From: Hyphomicrobium sp. 99
GTDB lineage: Bacteria > Pseudomonadota > Alphaproteobacteria > Rhizobiales > Hyphomicrobiaceae
DNA: 64,000 nt
Direction of reading: 5' to 3'
Assembly (NCBI RefSeq): GCF_000384335.2
Contig: NZ_KQ031382.1
Span: 2,305,545 to 2,369,544, forward strand
The translations under genes and the position numbers were made by a program. Positions within the stretch are counted from its first letter, which is position 1. Every line of letters starts with the position of its first letter. The notes under the pieces were generated by a model. That model ran no database searches. It worked only from the letters and a program-made list of their open reading frames with translations, and was not told where the DNA came from. Below are positions 19,788-28,265 of the stretch, one piece after another.

Positions 19788-21014
19788 GTGGATGAACGCG
19801 TCAGATGCTGCATAGTGGGCGGCGGACCCGCCGGGATGATGCTGGGAGTGCTTCTGGCACGCGCTGGTGTCCGCGTGACGGTTCTCGAAAAGCATAAGGA
19901 TTTTCTTCGCGACTTTCGTGGCGATACAATTCATCCGTCAACATTGCGGTTGATGGAGGAACTCGGCTGGCTCGGTGATTTTCTGAAGCTGCCACATCAA
20001 GAGACGAAGAGCATCTACGCCCAGTTCGGCGATACGCGCTTCGAGATGGCGAATTTCTCGCATCTCCCGATCTCGACGAAGTTCATCGCTCTGATGCCGC
20101 AATGGGACTTCCTGAATTTTCTCGCTGACAAGGGCCGCGCCTATCCGACTTTTCACCTCGAGATGAACGCGGAAGCGACAGGGCTCGTCTTCGACGGTGC
20201 TCTCGTAACGGGGGTGAAGGTCAAGACGCCGGCCGGCGATGAAATCATCAATGCCGATCTCGTGGTCGCGGCCGACGGACGCTCGTCGGTCCTCCGAGGC
20301 GCCGCTGGCCTCGTCGGCGAAAACTTCGGCGCGCCGATGGACGTCATGTGGTTCCGGCTGCCCAGACTGCCGACTGACACGGAAGAGACGCAGGGCCGGT
20401 TCGATACCGGACATATCTTCGTCATGCTTCAGCGCGGAGACTATTGGCAGTGCGCATACGTTATTCCAAAAGGCGGCGATGCGAGAATTCGCGCAGCCGG
20501 TCTCGACGCTTTCCGGAAGTCGGTGGGAAAGCTCCTGCCGTTCGCGGCCGCACGCGCGAATGACATTGCCGACTGGGATCACGTCAAACTTCTGACTGTC
20601 GTGGTCGATCGACTGAAGACGTGGGCGCGGCCTGGCTTGCTCTGCATCGGTGATGCCGCGCACGCCATGAGCCCCGTGGGCGGTGTCGGTATCAATCTCG
20701 CGGTTCAGGACGCCGTTGCCGCCGCCAATCTGCTATGGCAACCACTCAAGAGCGGACTGTTGACGTTTAGGGATCTCGAAGCCGTGCAGGCGCGCAGGGA
20801 ATTTCCAACGCGCGCGACGCAGCGGTTGCAGCTCGGCATTCAGAATATGGTGATCGCGAAGACGCTTACTGCGACCGGTCCCCTGAAGCCGCCGCTCCTG
20901 CTGCGGATCATGACGGGCTTGCCATTCTTCTCGCGTATCCCGGCGCGGCTCCTCGGTCTCGGGTTTCGACCCGAGCACATTTCCGAGGCAATACGAAACG
21001 CGAAGGGGGCTTAG
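19788..21014 (+). CDS. FAD-dependent oxidoreductase (PHBH-fold monooxygenase)
   Basis: A flavoprotein of 408 residues of the aromatic hydroxylase/UbiH-like class. The N-terminal FAD fold is CCIVGGGPAGMMLGVLLARAGVRVTVLEKH. The GDTIHPST block, the DG-type motif (VVAADGRSSVLR, about residues 160-170) and the second FAD motif (CIGDAAHAMSPVGGVGINLAVQDAV, about 285-310) follow in the expected order. The substrate is not evident; a phenolic, quinone or polyketide-like ring compound would be typical. GTG 19788 lies eleven bases after hflX, so the gene may belong to that transcript. It is convergent with mazG, with a four-base stop overlap. Confidence 0.82.
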   Translation: MDERVRCCIVGGGPAGMMLGVLLARAGVRVTVLEKHKDFLRDFRGDTIHPSTLRLMEELGWLGDFLKLPHQETKSIYAQFGDTRFEMANFSHLPISTKFIALMPQWDFLNFLADKGRAYPTFHLEMNAEATGLVFDGALVTGVKVKTPAGDEIINADLVVAADGRSSVLRGAAGLVGENFGAPMDVMWFRLPRLPTDTEETQGRFDTGHIFVMLQRGDYWQCAYVIPKGGDARIRAAGLDAFRKSVGKLLPFAAARANDIADWDHVKLLTVVVDRLKTWARPGLLCIGDAAHAMSPVGGVGINLAVQDAVAAANLLWQPLKSGLLTFRDLEAVQARREFPTRATQRLQLGIQNMVIAKTLTATGPLKPPLLLRIMTGLPFFSRIPARLLGLGFRPEHISEAIRNAKGA

Positions 21015-21895
21015 CCCTTCTCGATCACTTTCGCCTCGTCCCAAAGCGCATCCATTTCGGCGAGCGAAGATTGCGACGGGGATTTGCCCCGTTCGCCCAG
21101 CGCCTTTTCGATGTGAGCAAAACGCCGAACGAACTTATCGTTGGCCGCACGCAGCGCAGCCTCCGGGTCGAGCTTCAGATGCCGCGCGATGTTCGCCATC
21201 ACAAACAGCATATCCCCGAACTCTTCTTTTATCGCATCTTGGTTCCCGCTCGGCGGCCGGCTCCCCGGAGGGGAGTCGCCGGACGCAACCAAAGCCTCTT
21301 CCAGCTCGCCGATTTCTTCCTTCAGCTTCTCGAACACCGGCTGAAGGTTCGGCCAATCGAAACCGACTCTCGCGGCTTTGTCCTGCAACTTGATGGCGCG
21401 CGTCAAAGCCGGAAGACCAACCGGAACATCCGCCAACGTCGCGGACTTGTGCGAAGGCGATGAGGCGGTGCCCGGTAAGTGCGAACGCTCCGCAGCTTTC
21501 TCGGCCCGCTCCTCCGCCTTGATCTCTTCCCACGTCAATTTGACAGCGGCCGGATCGCGCGCCGCCCCGTCACCGAACACGTGCGGATGCCGCCGGATCA
21601 TTTTCTTCGTCGAGGACAGGACGACATCGCCGAGCGCGAACGCGCCTTGTTCTTCGGCGATCCGCGAATGATAGACGACCTGCAAAAGAAGATCGCCCAG
21701 CTCGTCTTTGAGATCGACGAGATCCTTGCGCGCGATCGCATCGGCAACTTCGTAAGCTTCCTCGATCGTGTAGGGCGCGATCGTCTCGAACGTCTGCTCG
21801 AGATCCCAAGGGCAGCCTGTCTTGGGCGTCCGGAGCGCCGCCATGATTTCGACCAGCCGCGAAATATCACGCGAGGGTTTGAGTGTATCCGCCAT
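21011..21895 (-). CDS. mazG: Nucleoside triphosphate pyrophosphohydrolase MazG
   Basis: A house-cleaning all-alpha NTPase (294 residues) that cleaves NTPs to NMP and PPi. Two MazG domains are visible: the first at about residues 15-110 (CPWDLEQTFETIAPYTIEEAYEV, KDELGDLLLQVVYHS) and the second at about 160-280 (KLKEEIGELEEAL, KEEFGDMLFVMANIARHL). The second domain contains a Pro/Gly/Ser-rich insert (about residues 203-217) between its first helix and the EExxD helix, where relatives I remember have a short loop. The insert coincides with a repeat described separately at 21251-21293. ATG 21895 follows AAAGAGGA. Its 3' end overlaps the convergent flavoprotein gene. Confidence 0.93.
   Translation of the reverse strand: MADTLKPSRDISRLVEIMAALRTPKTGCPWDLEQTFETIAPYTIEEAYEVADAIARKDLVDLKDELGDLLLQVVYHSRIAEEQGAFALGDVVLSSTKKMIRRHPHVFGDGAARDPAAVKLTWEEIKAEERAEKAAERSHLPGTASSPSHKSATLADVPVGLPALTRAIKLQDKAARVGFDWPNLQPVFEKLKEEIGELEEALVASGDSPPGSRPPSGNQDAIKEEFGDMLFVMANIARHLKLDPEAALRAANDKFVRRFAHIEKALGERGKSPSQSSLAEMDALWDEAKVIEKG
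21251..21293. repeat. Palindromic dispersed repeat, copy A, inside mazG
   Basis: This 43-base stretch begins CGGCGGCCGGCTCCCC, continues with GGAGGGGAGTCG and ends GGACGCAACCAAA. The first 16 bases are identical to 42344-42359, and the second half matches both copies upstream of fabD with a few changes. The inner part (CCGGCTCCCC with GGGGAGTCGCCGG) forms an imperfect hairpin. In mazG it is read in frame as VASGDSPPGSRPPS. Confidence 0.75.
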
Positions 21896-21962
21896 GTCCG
21901 TCCTCTTTCGATGGGCGGACAGTAGACGAGGGATCTGAAATCGACGAGGGCCGGTCCTGCGG

Positions 21963-22652
21963 CTATCTCGCCCGGCTCAGGACGCCTGAAACCATACGCG
22001 GCCTGGATATGACAATGGATAGCGGAACCATCCAGCCGATCCACGCCGCAAGCGCATAGACCGGCTCGAACGGCAGGTCGAGAATGATCGCAGTGCCGGT
22101 GATGACGCGGAACCAGACCGCGCCGGTCGTCACAGCAACCATCGCCATCATCAGATCCGCGTGGCGCGAGATATTCCGTCGGCGGATCGCAAGATAGGCC
22201 GCCCCGAAAAGATAGAGCCACACAAGTCCCTGGACGAAGAACCCGGCGCGGGCCAAAACCGGTGAATGGCTCATGATGGCGACAGGTAACGACGTCAGCC
22301 CCCCAATCACCACAAATACGCCCAACAGCCGGCCAAGCGCTCTGTGAAGCTCAAGCTCAGCGCGATGTCTGACGGCTATGACGATCGGAGCAAGCAGTAA
22401 CGCCATTGCCGACGACAGCATGTGCGCCGGAAATAAGATCGGCGCACGACCGGCGAGTTCGAACATTTCATAGGGCAACGCGATGAGGCCGGTACCTGAT
22501 CCGATTGCGACCGCCCCAACAGGAATAACGAGGAAGCCGATGATCGAAAGAATTGCGATGCGCAGAACCAACCTCGACGGTACGCCGAGGCGCGAAGGCC
22601 CGGGCGGTGTCGCCCGAACTGCAGCAGGATGTATCGTCGCCATATCGGTCAT
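21963..22652 (-). CDS. DUF2306-like integral membrane protein
   Basis: An inner-membrane protein with about seven hydrophobic helices separated by short loops. The pattern PAHMLSSAMALLLAPIVIAVRHR, the following ELHRALGRLLGVFVVIGGL, and a late helix pair with HADLMMAMVAVTTGAVWFRVI match DUF2306, a family related in topology to b561-type cytochromes. His residues in the membrane could bind haem, but this is not shown. The start is uncertain: candidates lie at 22715, 22652 and 22643, and none has a clear ribosome site. With any of the three, the 5' end overlaps the divergent gene on the plus strand. Confidence 0.65.
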   Translation of the reverse strand: MTDMATIHPAAVRATPPGPSRLGVPSRLVLRIAILSIIGFLVIPVGAVAIGSGTGLIALPYEMFELAGRAPILFPAHMLSSAMALLLAPIVIAVRHRAELELHRALGRLLGVFVVIGGLTSLPVAIMSHSPVLARAGFFVQGLVWLYLFGAAYLAIRRRNISRHADLMMAMVAVTTGAVWFRVITGTAIILDLPFEPVYALAAWIGWMVPLSIVISRPRMVSGVLSRAR

Positions 22653-23154
22653 CGTGATGAGCATCATGGCCATAGGATTTGGCGGCTCTGCGGCGGCGGA
22701 CGATGCAGTTGCCACAAAGGCCGGCGAAATCGCAACGGTCTCGCTCGAGGGAAGATGGGTCGGCCGCTATTACGGCTACGGCCGAAGCAAGGACGCCGTA
22801 GACTGCGGTGACGACGGTTGCGGTCTCACCTACGATATCGTCGCCTGCAAAGAAGGCTGGTGCGGGATCAAGATCAAAGACGACAAGTCATGCGGCGCAG
22901 TCGCCGTCCATCTCACAGCCGACGCCAAACAGGGCGACGCCGCATTCAAGGGCAAGCTCGAGCTGGCGAAGGGCGCTGCCCCCTATACGGTCGAAGCTTG
23001 GTACGCGGCCGATCCGGAAACCAAAACCATCCAGCTCCATCTCCTCGGCGACACCGGCCCCGAACTCATGCTCTTCAGGCGGTCTTTTCCGTTGGAGGCG
23101 AACTTTGAGCGCGCTGGCGATGCAACTTGCAAAATCGATGAAACGACGAGCTGA
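22540..23154 (+). CDS. Secreted or membrane-anchored protein of unknown function, Cys-rich
   Basis: The product is about 205 residues from ATG 22540, which follows GAGGAAG closely. A basic N-terminus leads into a hydrophobic stretch (about residues 31-47, CIVAISVIVMSIMAIGF) and a likely signal cleavage at GSAAADD. The mature part opens with LEGRWVGRYYGYG, then three Cys within a Gly/Asp-rich segment (CGDDGCGLTYDIVAC), then CGIKIKDDKSCGAV, and continues in beta-rich style; six or more Cys suggest disulfides in the periplasm. I do not recognise the family. The first 110 or so bases overlap the 5' end of the divergent DUF2306-like gene, so one of the two starts may be further in. Confidence 0.55.
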   Translation: MIERIAMRRTNLDGTPRREGPGGVARTAAGCIVAISVIVMSIMAIGFGGSAAADDAVATKAGEIATVSLEGRWVGRYYGYGRSKDAVDCGDDGCGLTYDIVACKEGWCGIKIKDDKSCGAVAVHLTADAKQGDAAFKGKLELAKGAAPYTVEAWYAADPETKTIQLHLLGDTGPELMLFRRSFPLEANFERAGDATCKIDETTS

Positions 23155-23233
23155 CGGTTAAAACGCTACCCGGTTGCGCCGCCATTGCCGAGCCCTGCGG
23201 CTCTGCTAGTCTCGAAGGCGGAGCGGGGTATCG

Positions 23234-23962
23234 ATGCACATTCTATTCAACGGTCTCATGATGGCGCTGGAGCTGGCGGCAATTCTCGCCGTCGCCTGGA
23301 CGGGTTTTACGGCGCCGCTGATATTTGCCGCCGGCACGGCGCTGTTGGCGCTCGCCGTTGGCGCAGCACTCGAGATCGCCCGCCTCAAATACGAATTCCC
23401 GTTTTATTTCGATCGTCCGCCAGGGCGGTCTATGATCGTCATCGTTGCGGTCGGGGCGCTGGAGGCGATAACGAAGGCCATCCTCGCGGGCGTCGTGGGG
23501 CTCCTGACATTTCTCGGCACCGACCAGGAGCGGCTGAAGCTCGTCGCCGTGATTTTCGCAGTTTCCCTCTTTCTCGGCGTGCAGGCCGTCAGGTTTCTCA
23601 TGGACCGGCTGAAGGCCCGCCCGATGCGTTGGGGTTATTTCCGGCTCGCGGCACCCCTGGGATTGCTGTTCTCGGCGGGGCTGACATTGCTGCCCGCCCC
23701 CGGCATCACAGAGCTTGCGAAGCGCGCCGCGTTCGATCTTCCCACGAAGCCGACGATGGAGCAGGCGAGCGAGTTTCTCTTTCTGCTGAAACAGAGCTTC
23801 GACGAGATTGTCGTCCGCATGCTGTCTTGGGTTTTTGATCCGACCCTGGCCCAGGCGATCGGAGCTGTAGTCTCCGTCAACATGCTGTCGGGCTTTGTCC
23901 TGGCGCTCTATGCCGTGTTGATCGCGGAAGGCATCAGAACACTCGAACGCCGCGAGCCGTAA
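23234..23962 (+). CDS. Integral membrane protein of unknown function
   Basis: The product has 242 residues and about six hydrophobic segments (near 5-50, 66-90, 98-120, 136-158 and 197-230). A conserved-looking cytoplasmic loop (YEFPFYFDRPPGR) lies between the second and third segments, and an amphipathic stretch rich in Phe and Leu lies near 175-195. No enzymatic motif is visible and I do not recognise the family. ATG 23234 follows GGAGCGGGG. It probably stands alone: 223 bases without genes follow before the glycosyltransferase. Confidence 0.6.
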   Translation: MHILFNGLMMALELAAILAVAWTGFTAPLIFAAGTALLALAVGAALEIARLKYEFPFYFDRPPGRSMIVIVAVGALEAITKAILAGVVGLLTFLGTDQERLKLVAVIFAVSLFLGVQAVRFLMDRLKARPMRWGYFRLAAPLGLLFSAGLTLLPAPGITELAKRAAFDLPTKPTMEQASEFLFLLKQSFDEIVVRMLSWVFDPTLAQAIGAVVSVNMLSGFVLALYAVLIAEGIRTLERREP

Positions 23963-24185
23963 CGGGCACCGCCGATCATCCGCTGGATGAACGCTTGCAA
24001 CGTAGGCGACGTATTTTCGTCAGCATAGACCAAGAAAATTCTCTGGTGCCGTCATTTACACGGGAAAAGGCACCCCAGCAGTGGTAGCAGTTCGCAGCGG
24101 GCCTATTATCCGCTCCGACGTGACCGAAAAATCTCGAAATTACTCAATCACCGGAATATCGCATCCGAGCTGACGGAGCATTGCG

Positions 24186-25034
24186 ATGCTCTTCGATTGC
24201 TTCAGTTTCTTCAACGAACTCGATTTGCTCGAAGTGCGGCTGCACGAGCTTGACGCGCTCGTCGACCATTTCGTGCTCGTTGAAGCGCACCAGACCTTTC
24301 AGGGCCACCCGAAGCCGCTCTATTACGCCGAGAATGCGGATCGCTTTTCGCGTTTCGCCGGCAAGATCATCCATGTCGTCGTGGACTTTCCTCCGACCAT
24401 CGCTGGATATGCTCTCGATACCAAACCCCTCGATGCCAATTGGGCGCGCGAGCACTATCAGCGTAATCAAATCGGCAAGGGATTGGTCACAGCGCGAAAG
24501 ACCGATTTGATCATCGTGTCGGACGTCGATGAGATCATCAGCGCTTCAGCGCTGAAACGCGGCCTTGCCGAACGCAGGCCCGGTGAACTGACGATCTTCG
24601 AAATGCCGATATATCGCGGCTGCGCAAACCGGCGGGTGAGGAGCCTGTCTTGGGATAAAGGGCCGCGTCTCATCGAGTACGGTCAGTTCCCGGGAGCCCA
24701 GCGTCTTCGGCTGACGAAGATATCGGCGTCAAGGAGCCTTCAAGGGACGCTGCTTGGGCGCCTTCACGCCAGAGCCTGGAATTGGATGAACACCGGTATC
24801 ACCGGGCCTGTGCGGGTCATTCCAGAGGCGGGCTGGCACATCACGAGCCTGGGCGATTGGGAAACGTGGCGACGGAAGGTCTCCGCATACTCGCACACCG
24901 AGCATAAAATGTTGGCGAGCTTCGAAAGCTCGACCGAGTATGAGAAGAATCTCGCGGGCGATACCGAGATTGTCGGAATCGGCGAGATGCCGAACTTCAT
25001 CCAGCAGAACCCGGACAGATTTGCGCTGGCTTAA
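24186..25034 (+). CDS. Glycosyltransferase family 17 protein
   Basis: A 282-residue protein that matches GT17, the family of eukaryotic bisecting N-acetylglucosaminyltransferase III with scattered bacterial members. Typical parts are the opening LFDCFSFFNELDLLEVRLHEL, then FVLVEAHQTFQG, the DANWAREHYQRN block, and SDVDEI, the DxD-type nucleotide-sugar site, at about residues 115-120. The C-terminal part contains GWHITSLGDWETWRRKVSAYSHTE, also typical. A role in decorating a cell-surface glycan is likely but the acceptor is unknown. ATG 24186 follows ACGGAG at normal spacing. It is not in an evident operon. Confidence 0.85.
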   Translation: MLFDCFSFFNELDLLEVRLHELDALVDHFVLVEAHQTFQGHPKPLYYAENADRFSRFAGKIIHVVVDFPPTIAGYALDTKPLDANWAREHYQRNQIGKGLVTARKTDLIIVSDVDEIISASALKRGLAERRPGELTIFEMPIYRGCANRRVRSLSWDKGPRLIEYGQFPGAQRLRLTKISASRSLQGTLLGRLHARAWNWMNTGITGPVRVIPEAGWHITSLGDWETWRRKVSAYSHTEHKMLASFESSTEYEKNLAGDTEIVGIGEMPNFIQQNPDRFALA

Positions 25035-25076
25035 CCGCCCCGTCCTGCAATTCGCATAATAGATATTATGGAAACA

Positions 25077-25125
25077 AATGGGTGGACCGGCTTGTGTATC
25101 ATAATGATACGCAGATCCACCCATT
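25077..25125. terminator. Nested inverted repeat between convergent genes, likely bidirectional terminator
   Basis: A ten-base perfect inverted repeat (AATGGGTGGA at 25077-25086, TCCACCCATT at 25116-25125) encloses a second one (GTATCAT/ATGATAC around 25094-25110). It lies between the stops of the glycosyltransferase (plus) and pepA (minus). No long T-run follows on either side, so a Rho-independent role is plausible rather than proven. Confidence 0.5.
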
Positions 25126-25154
25126 GTTAATTTTCAGATCTTTGGACCGATCTG

Positions 25155-26681
25155 TTACTTGTCGGCCTTCTCATGCTGCTCCGCGAATGCGTTGAGCAGT
25201 CTCACGCCCCAGCCGGCACCCCAGCTCTGGTTGATATCGTTGCGGCTACCGTCCATAGCCGTGCCGGCGAGATCGATGTGGCTCCAGGGCGTGTCCTTTT
25301 GAACGAAGCGCTGCAGGAAGGCTGCAGCGGTTGCAGCGCCTGCCCAACGGCCGCCGGCGTTCTTCATGTCGGCGTTCTTGGAATCCATCATCTTGTCGAA
25401 AGCCTTGTCGAGCGGCATGCGCCAGACTTTCTCTCCTGTGGCCTTCGACGCCGCGAGCAACTCATCGGCGAGCTTGTCGTCGTTGGAGAACAGGCCGGCG
25501 TACTCTTTTCCGAGAGCCACCATGATGGCGCCGGTCAGCGTCGCGAGATCGATGACGACCTTCGGCTTGAAGTTCTCCTGCGCGTACCAGAGCACGTCGG
25601 CGAGCACGAGACGGCCTTCTGCGTCCGTGTTGATGACTTCGATCGTCTGACCCGACATCGACTTCACGATGTCACCCGGACGAACGGCGTTGCCCGACGG
25701 CATGTTTTCGACACAGCCGATCAGACCCACGGCGTTGATGTTTGCCTTACGCTCCGCGAGCGCGTGCATCGTTCCGATCACGGCAGCCGCACCGCCCATG
25801 TCGCCCTTCATGTCTTCCATGCCGGCCGCGGGCTTGATCGAGATGCCGCCGGTGTCGAAGACGACGCCTTTGCCGACGAAGCAAATCGGCTTTTGCTTCT
25901 TGTTACCCTTGGCGCCGTTCCAAACCATGACCGCAAGGCGCGACGGCCTGACGCTTCCCTGACCCACGCAAAGAAGCGAGCCCATCCCGAGCTTTTCCAT
26001 GTCCTTGACATCGAGGATTTCGACGCTGACGCCGAGCTTTTCGAGCGCTTTCGACTTCTCCGCGAGTTCAACGGGACCGAGAATATTTGCCGGCTCGTTG
26101 ACGAGATCGCGCGCCACGTTGACGCCATTGGCAACAGCCTTCAGCGGATGGAATGCTGCCTTGGCTTTGTCAGGATGCGCCACCTGGATGACGAGCTTTT
26201 TCAGGCCGTCTTTCTCGGCTCCGTCTTCTCCGGATTTCTTCGTCAGGTATTTTTTGAAGTTGTAGTGGCGGAGCACCGCGCCCTGGGCAATCAATGCGGC
26301 CGCCTCATCCGCCGAGATATCGCCCGCGCCCTCCACATCGACGATCACGCTCGCCGTCGTCGTCTTGCGATTTTGAATGGCCGCCAAGATCGCGCCGCCG
26401 AGATCGACGAGCTGGAGATCGGTCAGCGTCGACGTCTTACCGAGACCGCTGACGATCAAGCGATCGATTCCGATCTTGGCGGGGGCAAGGATCTCGATCG
26501 ATGACTTGTATTTGCCTTTGAAATCGGCGGCAGCTGCAGCTTTGCTGAGCGCGCTGGCCGACTTCGTTTCGAGTTCCCGAGCCTTGCTTCCGAGAACCAA
26601 GCCGTCGCCCGCGAATACGACAGTGACGGATTCAAGCTCGGCGTTGAGCGGCGCGAAAGCGATTTCGAGGCGATCGGACAT
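25155..26681 (-). CDS. pepA: Leucyl aminopeptidase PepA
   Basis: An M17 metallopeptidase of about 508 residues that removes N-terminal amino acids in the cytoplasm; the Escherichia coli protein also binds DNA. The N-terminal macro-like domain spans roughly residues 1-170. The catalytic domain has FVGKGVVFDTGGISIKPAAGM with metal-ligand Lys and Asp residues, the NTDAEGRLVLADVL signature, and GAGWGVRLLNAF at the end. ATG 26681 is taken as start; the in-frame TTG at 26687 is closer to the GGAG and cannot be excluded. The gene is divergent from lptF, as in most alphaproteobacteria. Confidence 0.96.
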   Translation of the reverse strand: MSDRLEIAFAPLNAELESVTVVFAGDGLVLGSKARELETKSASALSKAAAAADFKGKYKSSIEILAPAKIGIDRLIVSGLGKTSTLTDLQLVDLGGAILAAIQNRKTTTASVIVDVEGAGDISADEAAALIAQGAVLRHYNFKKYLTKKSGEDGAEKDGLKKLVIQVAHPDKAKAAFHPLKAVANGVNVARDLVNEPANILGPVELAEKSKALEKLGVSVEILDVKDMEKLGMGSLLCVGQGSVRPSRLAVMVWNGAKGNKKQKPICFVGKGVVFDTGGISIKPAAGMEDMKGDMGGAAAVIGTMHALAERKANINAVGLIGCVENMPSGNAVRPGDIVKSMSGQTIEVINTDAEGRLVLADVLWYAQENFKPKVVIDLATLTGAIMVALGKEYAGLFSNDDKLADELLAASKATGEKVWRMPLDKAFDKMMDSKNADMKNAGGRWAGAATAAAFLQRFVQKDTPWSHIDLAGTAMDGSRNDINQSWGAGWGVRLLNAFAEQHEKADK

Positions 26682-27074
26682 TTTCAAAACGACTCCAAGT
26701 TAAAGAGGATCGAGGCGCGAAAGGGCCAAGGGTGGGTTAGGATGCTGGGACGCGGACGCCGATCCGCTGGCTTTCCGGCACCCTGTGCACGATGGCGGCG
26801 GAATGGACAAGAACCGGTGGATAGACGGCACAACTTAGTCGTTCGCGAAGGCGTGGCAAGGGAGCCATTGCAATCACTCTTCCATCTAAAGCTCTTTCGC
26901 GATCTAACCGTTTGTGCCCAAAGAGCGTTTTTGGGCATCCGCCAGACGGCTGGAGAACGGCGGAAAGCCGAAATTCCGCCACTGTGCTATGGGAGCCGGA
27001 CATGTCCTCACAGGAGCCGGTGATGAGGAAAGTGCTTCGGCCAACGTGGCCGGAGGGGGGAGAGCGGCTAACGC
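26682..27074. other. Intergenic region between pepA and lptF
   Basis: These 393 bases separate two divergent genes and must hold promoters for both. I see short reading frames on both strands but none with a credible start, known motif or conserved context. A GGAGGGGGGAGAG sequence just before 27075 is the lptF ribosome site. I could not assign promoter boxes with confidence. Confidence 0.5.
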
Positions 27075-28265
27075 ATGCGAATTTTCTCGAGATATGTCTT
27101 CCGGCAGGCCGTGGGCTCGTTCCTGCTCATCCTGGCGTCGTTGACGGGCATCGTCTGGATTGCTCTGGCCTTGCGCCAGTTCAACGTCGTGACCAGCCAG
27201 GGTCAGGACACCTGGATGCTCGTCAAAATGACATCCCTCGCCGTCCCGAATCTTATGGCGATCATCGCCCCGTTTTCGTTTTTGATCGCAGCCCTCCACA
27301 CCCTTAATCGCCTGAATACCGACAGCGAACTCATCGTCCTTTCGGCGGCGGGCTCCAAGGTTTGGACGGTTGCGAGGCCGCTCATCCTCCTGGCTTTGCT
27401 TGTCAGCTGCTTTCTGGCGTTCGTCGGTCACATCGCCCAGCCGTGGAGCATGCGGTTGCTGAGCGATTATCTCGTGCAGGTCCGAAGCGATCTCTTGACC
27501 CAGGTCATCCAGCCCGGCCGCTTTTCAAGTCCCGAACCCGACCTGATGTTTCATATTCGCGACCGCTCGGCCGACGGCGAGCTTCTCGGCCTCGTCATGC
27601 ACGACACCCGGGACAAGGCGCAGACCCAGAGCTATCTCGCCGAGCACGGCACGATCGTAAAGCAGGACGGCACCGCCTATCTCGTGATGTCGACGGGCCA
27701 TATCATCCGCCGTACGGAGGCCGACGCGCCGCCGCAGATCGTTGCCTTCGACAAATACGTCGTAGACCTCGACCGGTTCGAACCTCAGGATGACGCATCG
27801 GGCGAGCGAAAGCCCCGCGAGCGCTATTGGAGCGAACTCACGCATCCAAGCCCCGACAGCAGGCTCTTCAAAAGCTCGCCCGGCCAATTCCGCGCCGAAA
27901 TACACGAAAGGTTGGTCGGTCCCCTCTATCCGATAGCCTTTGTATTCCTTATCGTCGCCTTCGTGGGCCAAGCGAGATCAACCCGCTCGAGCCGCATGCA
28001 AAGCCTCGTGCTGACGTTCCTTTTCGCCGCCACCTGCCGTATGGCCGGGTTGGCGTTGAACAGCGCGGTGACGCGGGATGCCTCGATGCTCATCGCACTT
28101 TATGCTGTTCCCACCACGGCCATCGTTCTGTCGTTGATCATAATCAAACGGTCCGACCGCCAGAGGTCGGGGATCTCGATCTTCGGACGCCTCATCGATG
28201 CGATGTCGGGAATGGCTGACGTCATCATTCGCCTCGTCATGCCGCGCCGGAAGATAGCCACATGA
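27075..28265 (+). CDS. lptF: LPS export permease LptF
   Basis: One of the two membrane subunits of the LptB2FG ABC transporter that extracts lipopolysaccharide from the inner membrane. The 396-residue product has the YjgP/YjgQ layout: three membrane helices in the first 125 residues (beginning RIFSRYVFRQAVGSFLLILA, with the conserved LxxLNRLNTDSELIVL coupling segment), a periplasmic beta-jellyroll (about 130-270), and three more helices (about 280-370). The ATG of lptG overlaps its stop (28262-28265). It is the first gene of an operon running through rsmA. Confidence 0.94.
   Translation: MRIFSRYVFRQAVGSFLLILASLTGIVWIALALRQFNVVTSQGQDTWMLVKMTSLAVPNLMAIIAPFSFLIAALHTLNRLNTDSELIVLSAAGSKVWTVARPLILLALLVSCFLAFVGHIAQPWSMRLLSDYLVQVRSDLLTQVIQPGRFSSPEPDLMFHIRDRSADGELLGLVMHDTRDKAQTQSYLAEHGTIVKQDGTAYLVMSTGHIIRRTEADAPPQIVAFDKYVVDLDRFEPQDDASGERKPRERYWSELTHPSPDSRLFKSSPGQFRAEIHERLVGPLYPIAFVFLIVAFVGQARSTRSSRMQSLVLTFLFAATCRMAGLALNSAVTRDASMLIALYAVPTTAIVLSLIIIKRSDRQRSGISIFGRLIDAMSGMADVIIRLVMPRRKIAT

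Noticed and set aside
25173..26504. Plus-strand frame of 443 codons opposite pepA
   Set aside because: It mirrors the pepA codon pattern and its translation lacks any recognisable family feature.
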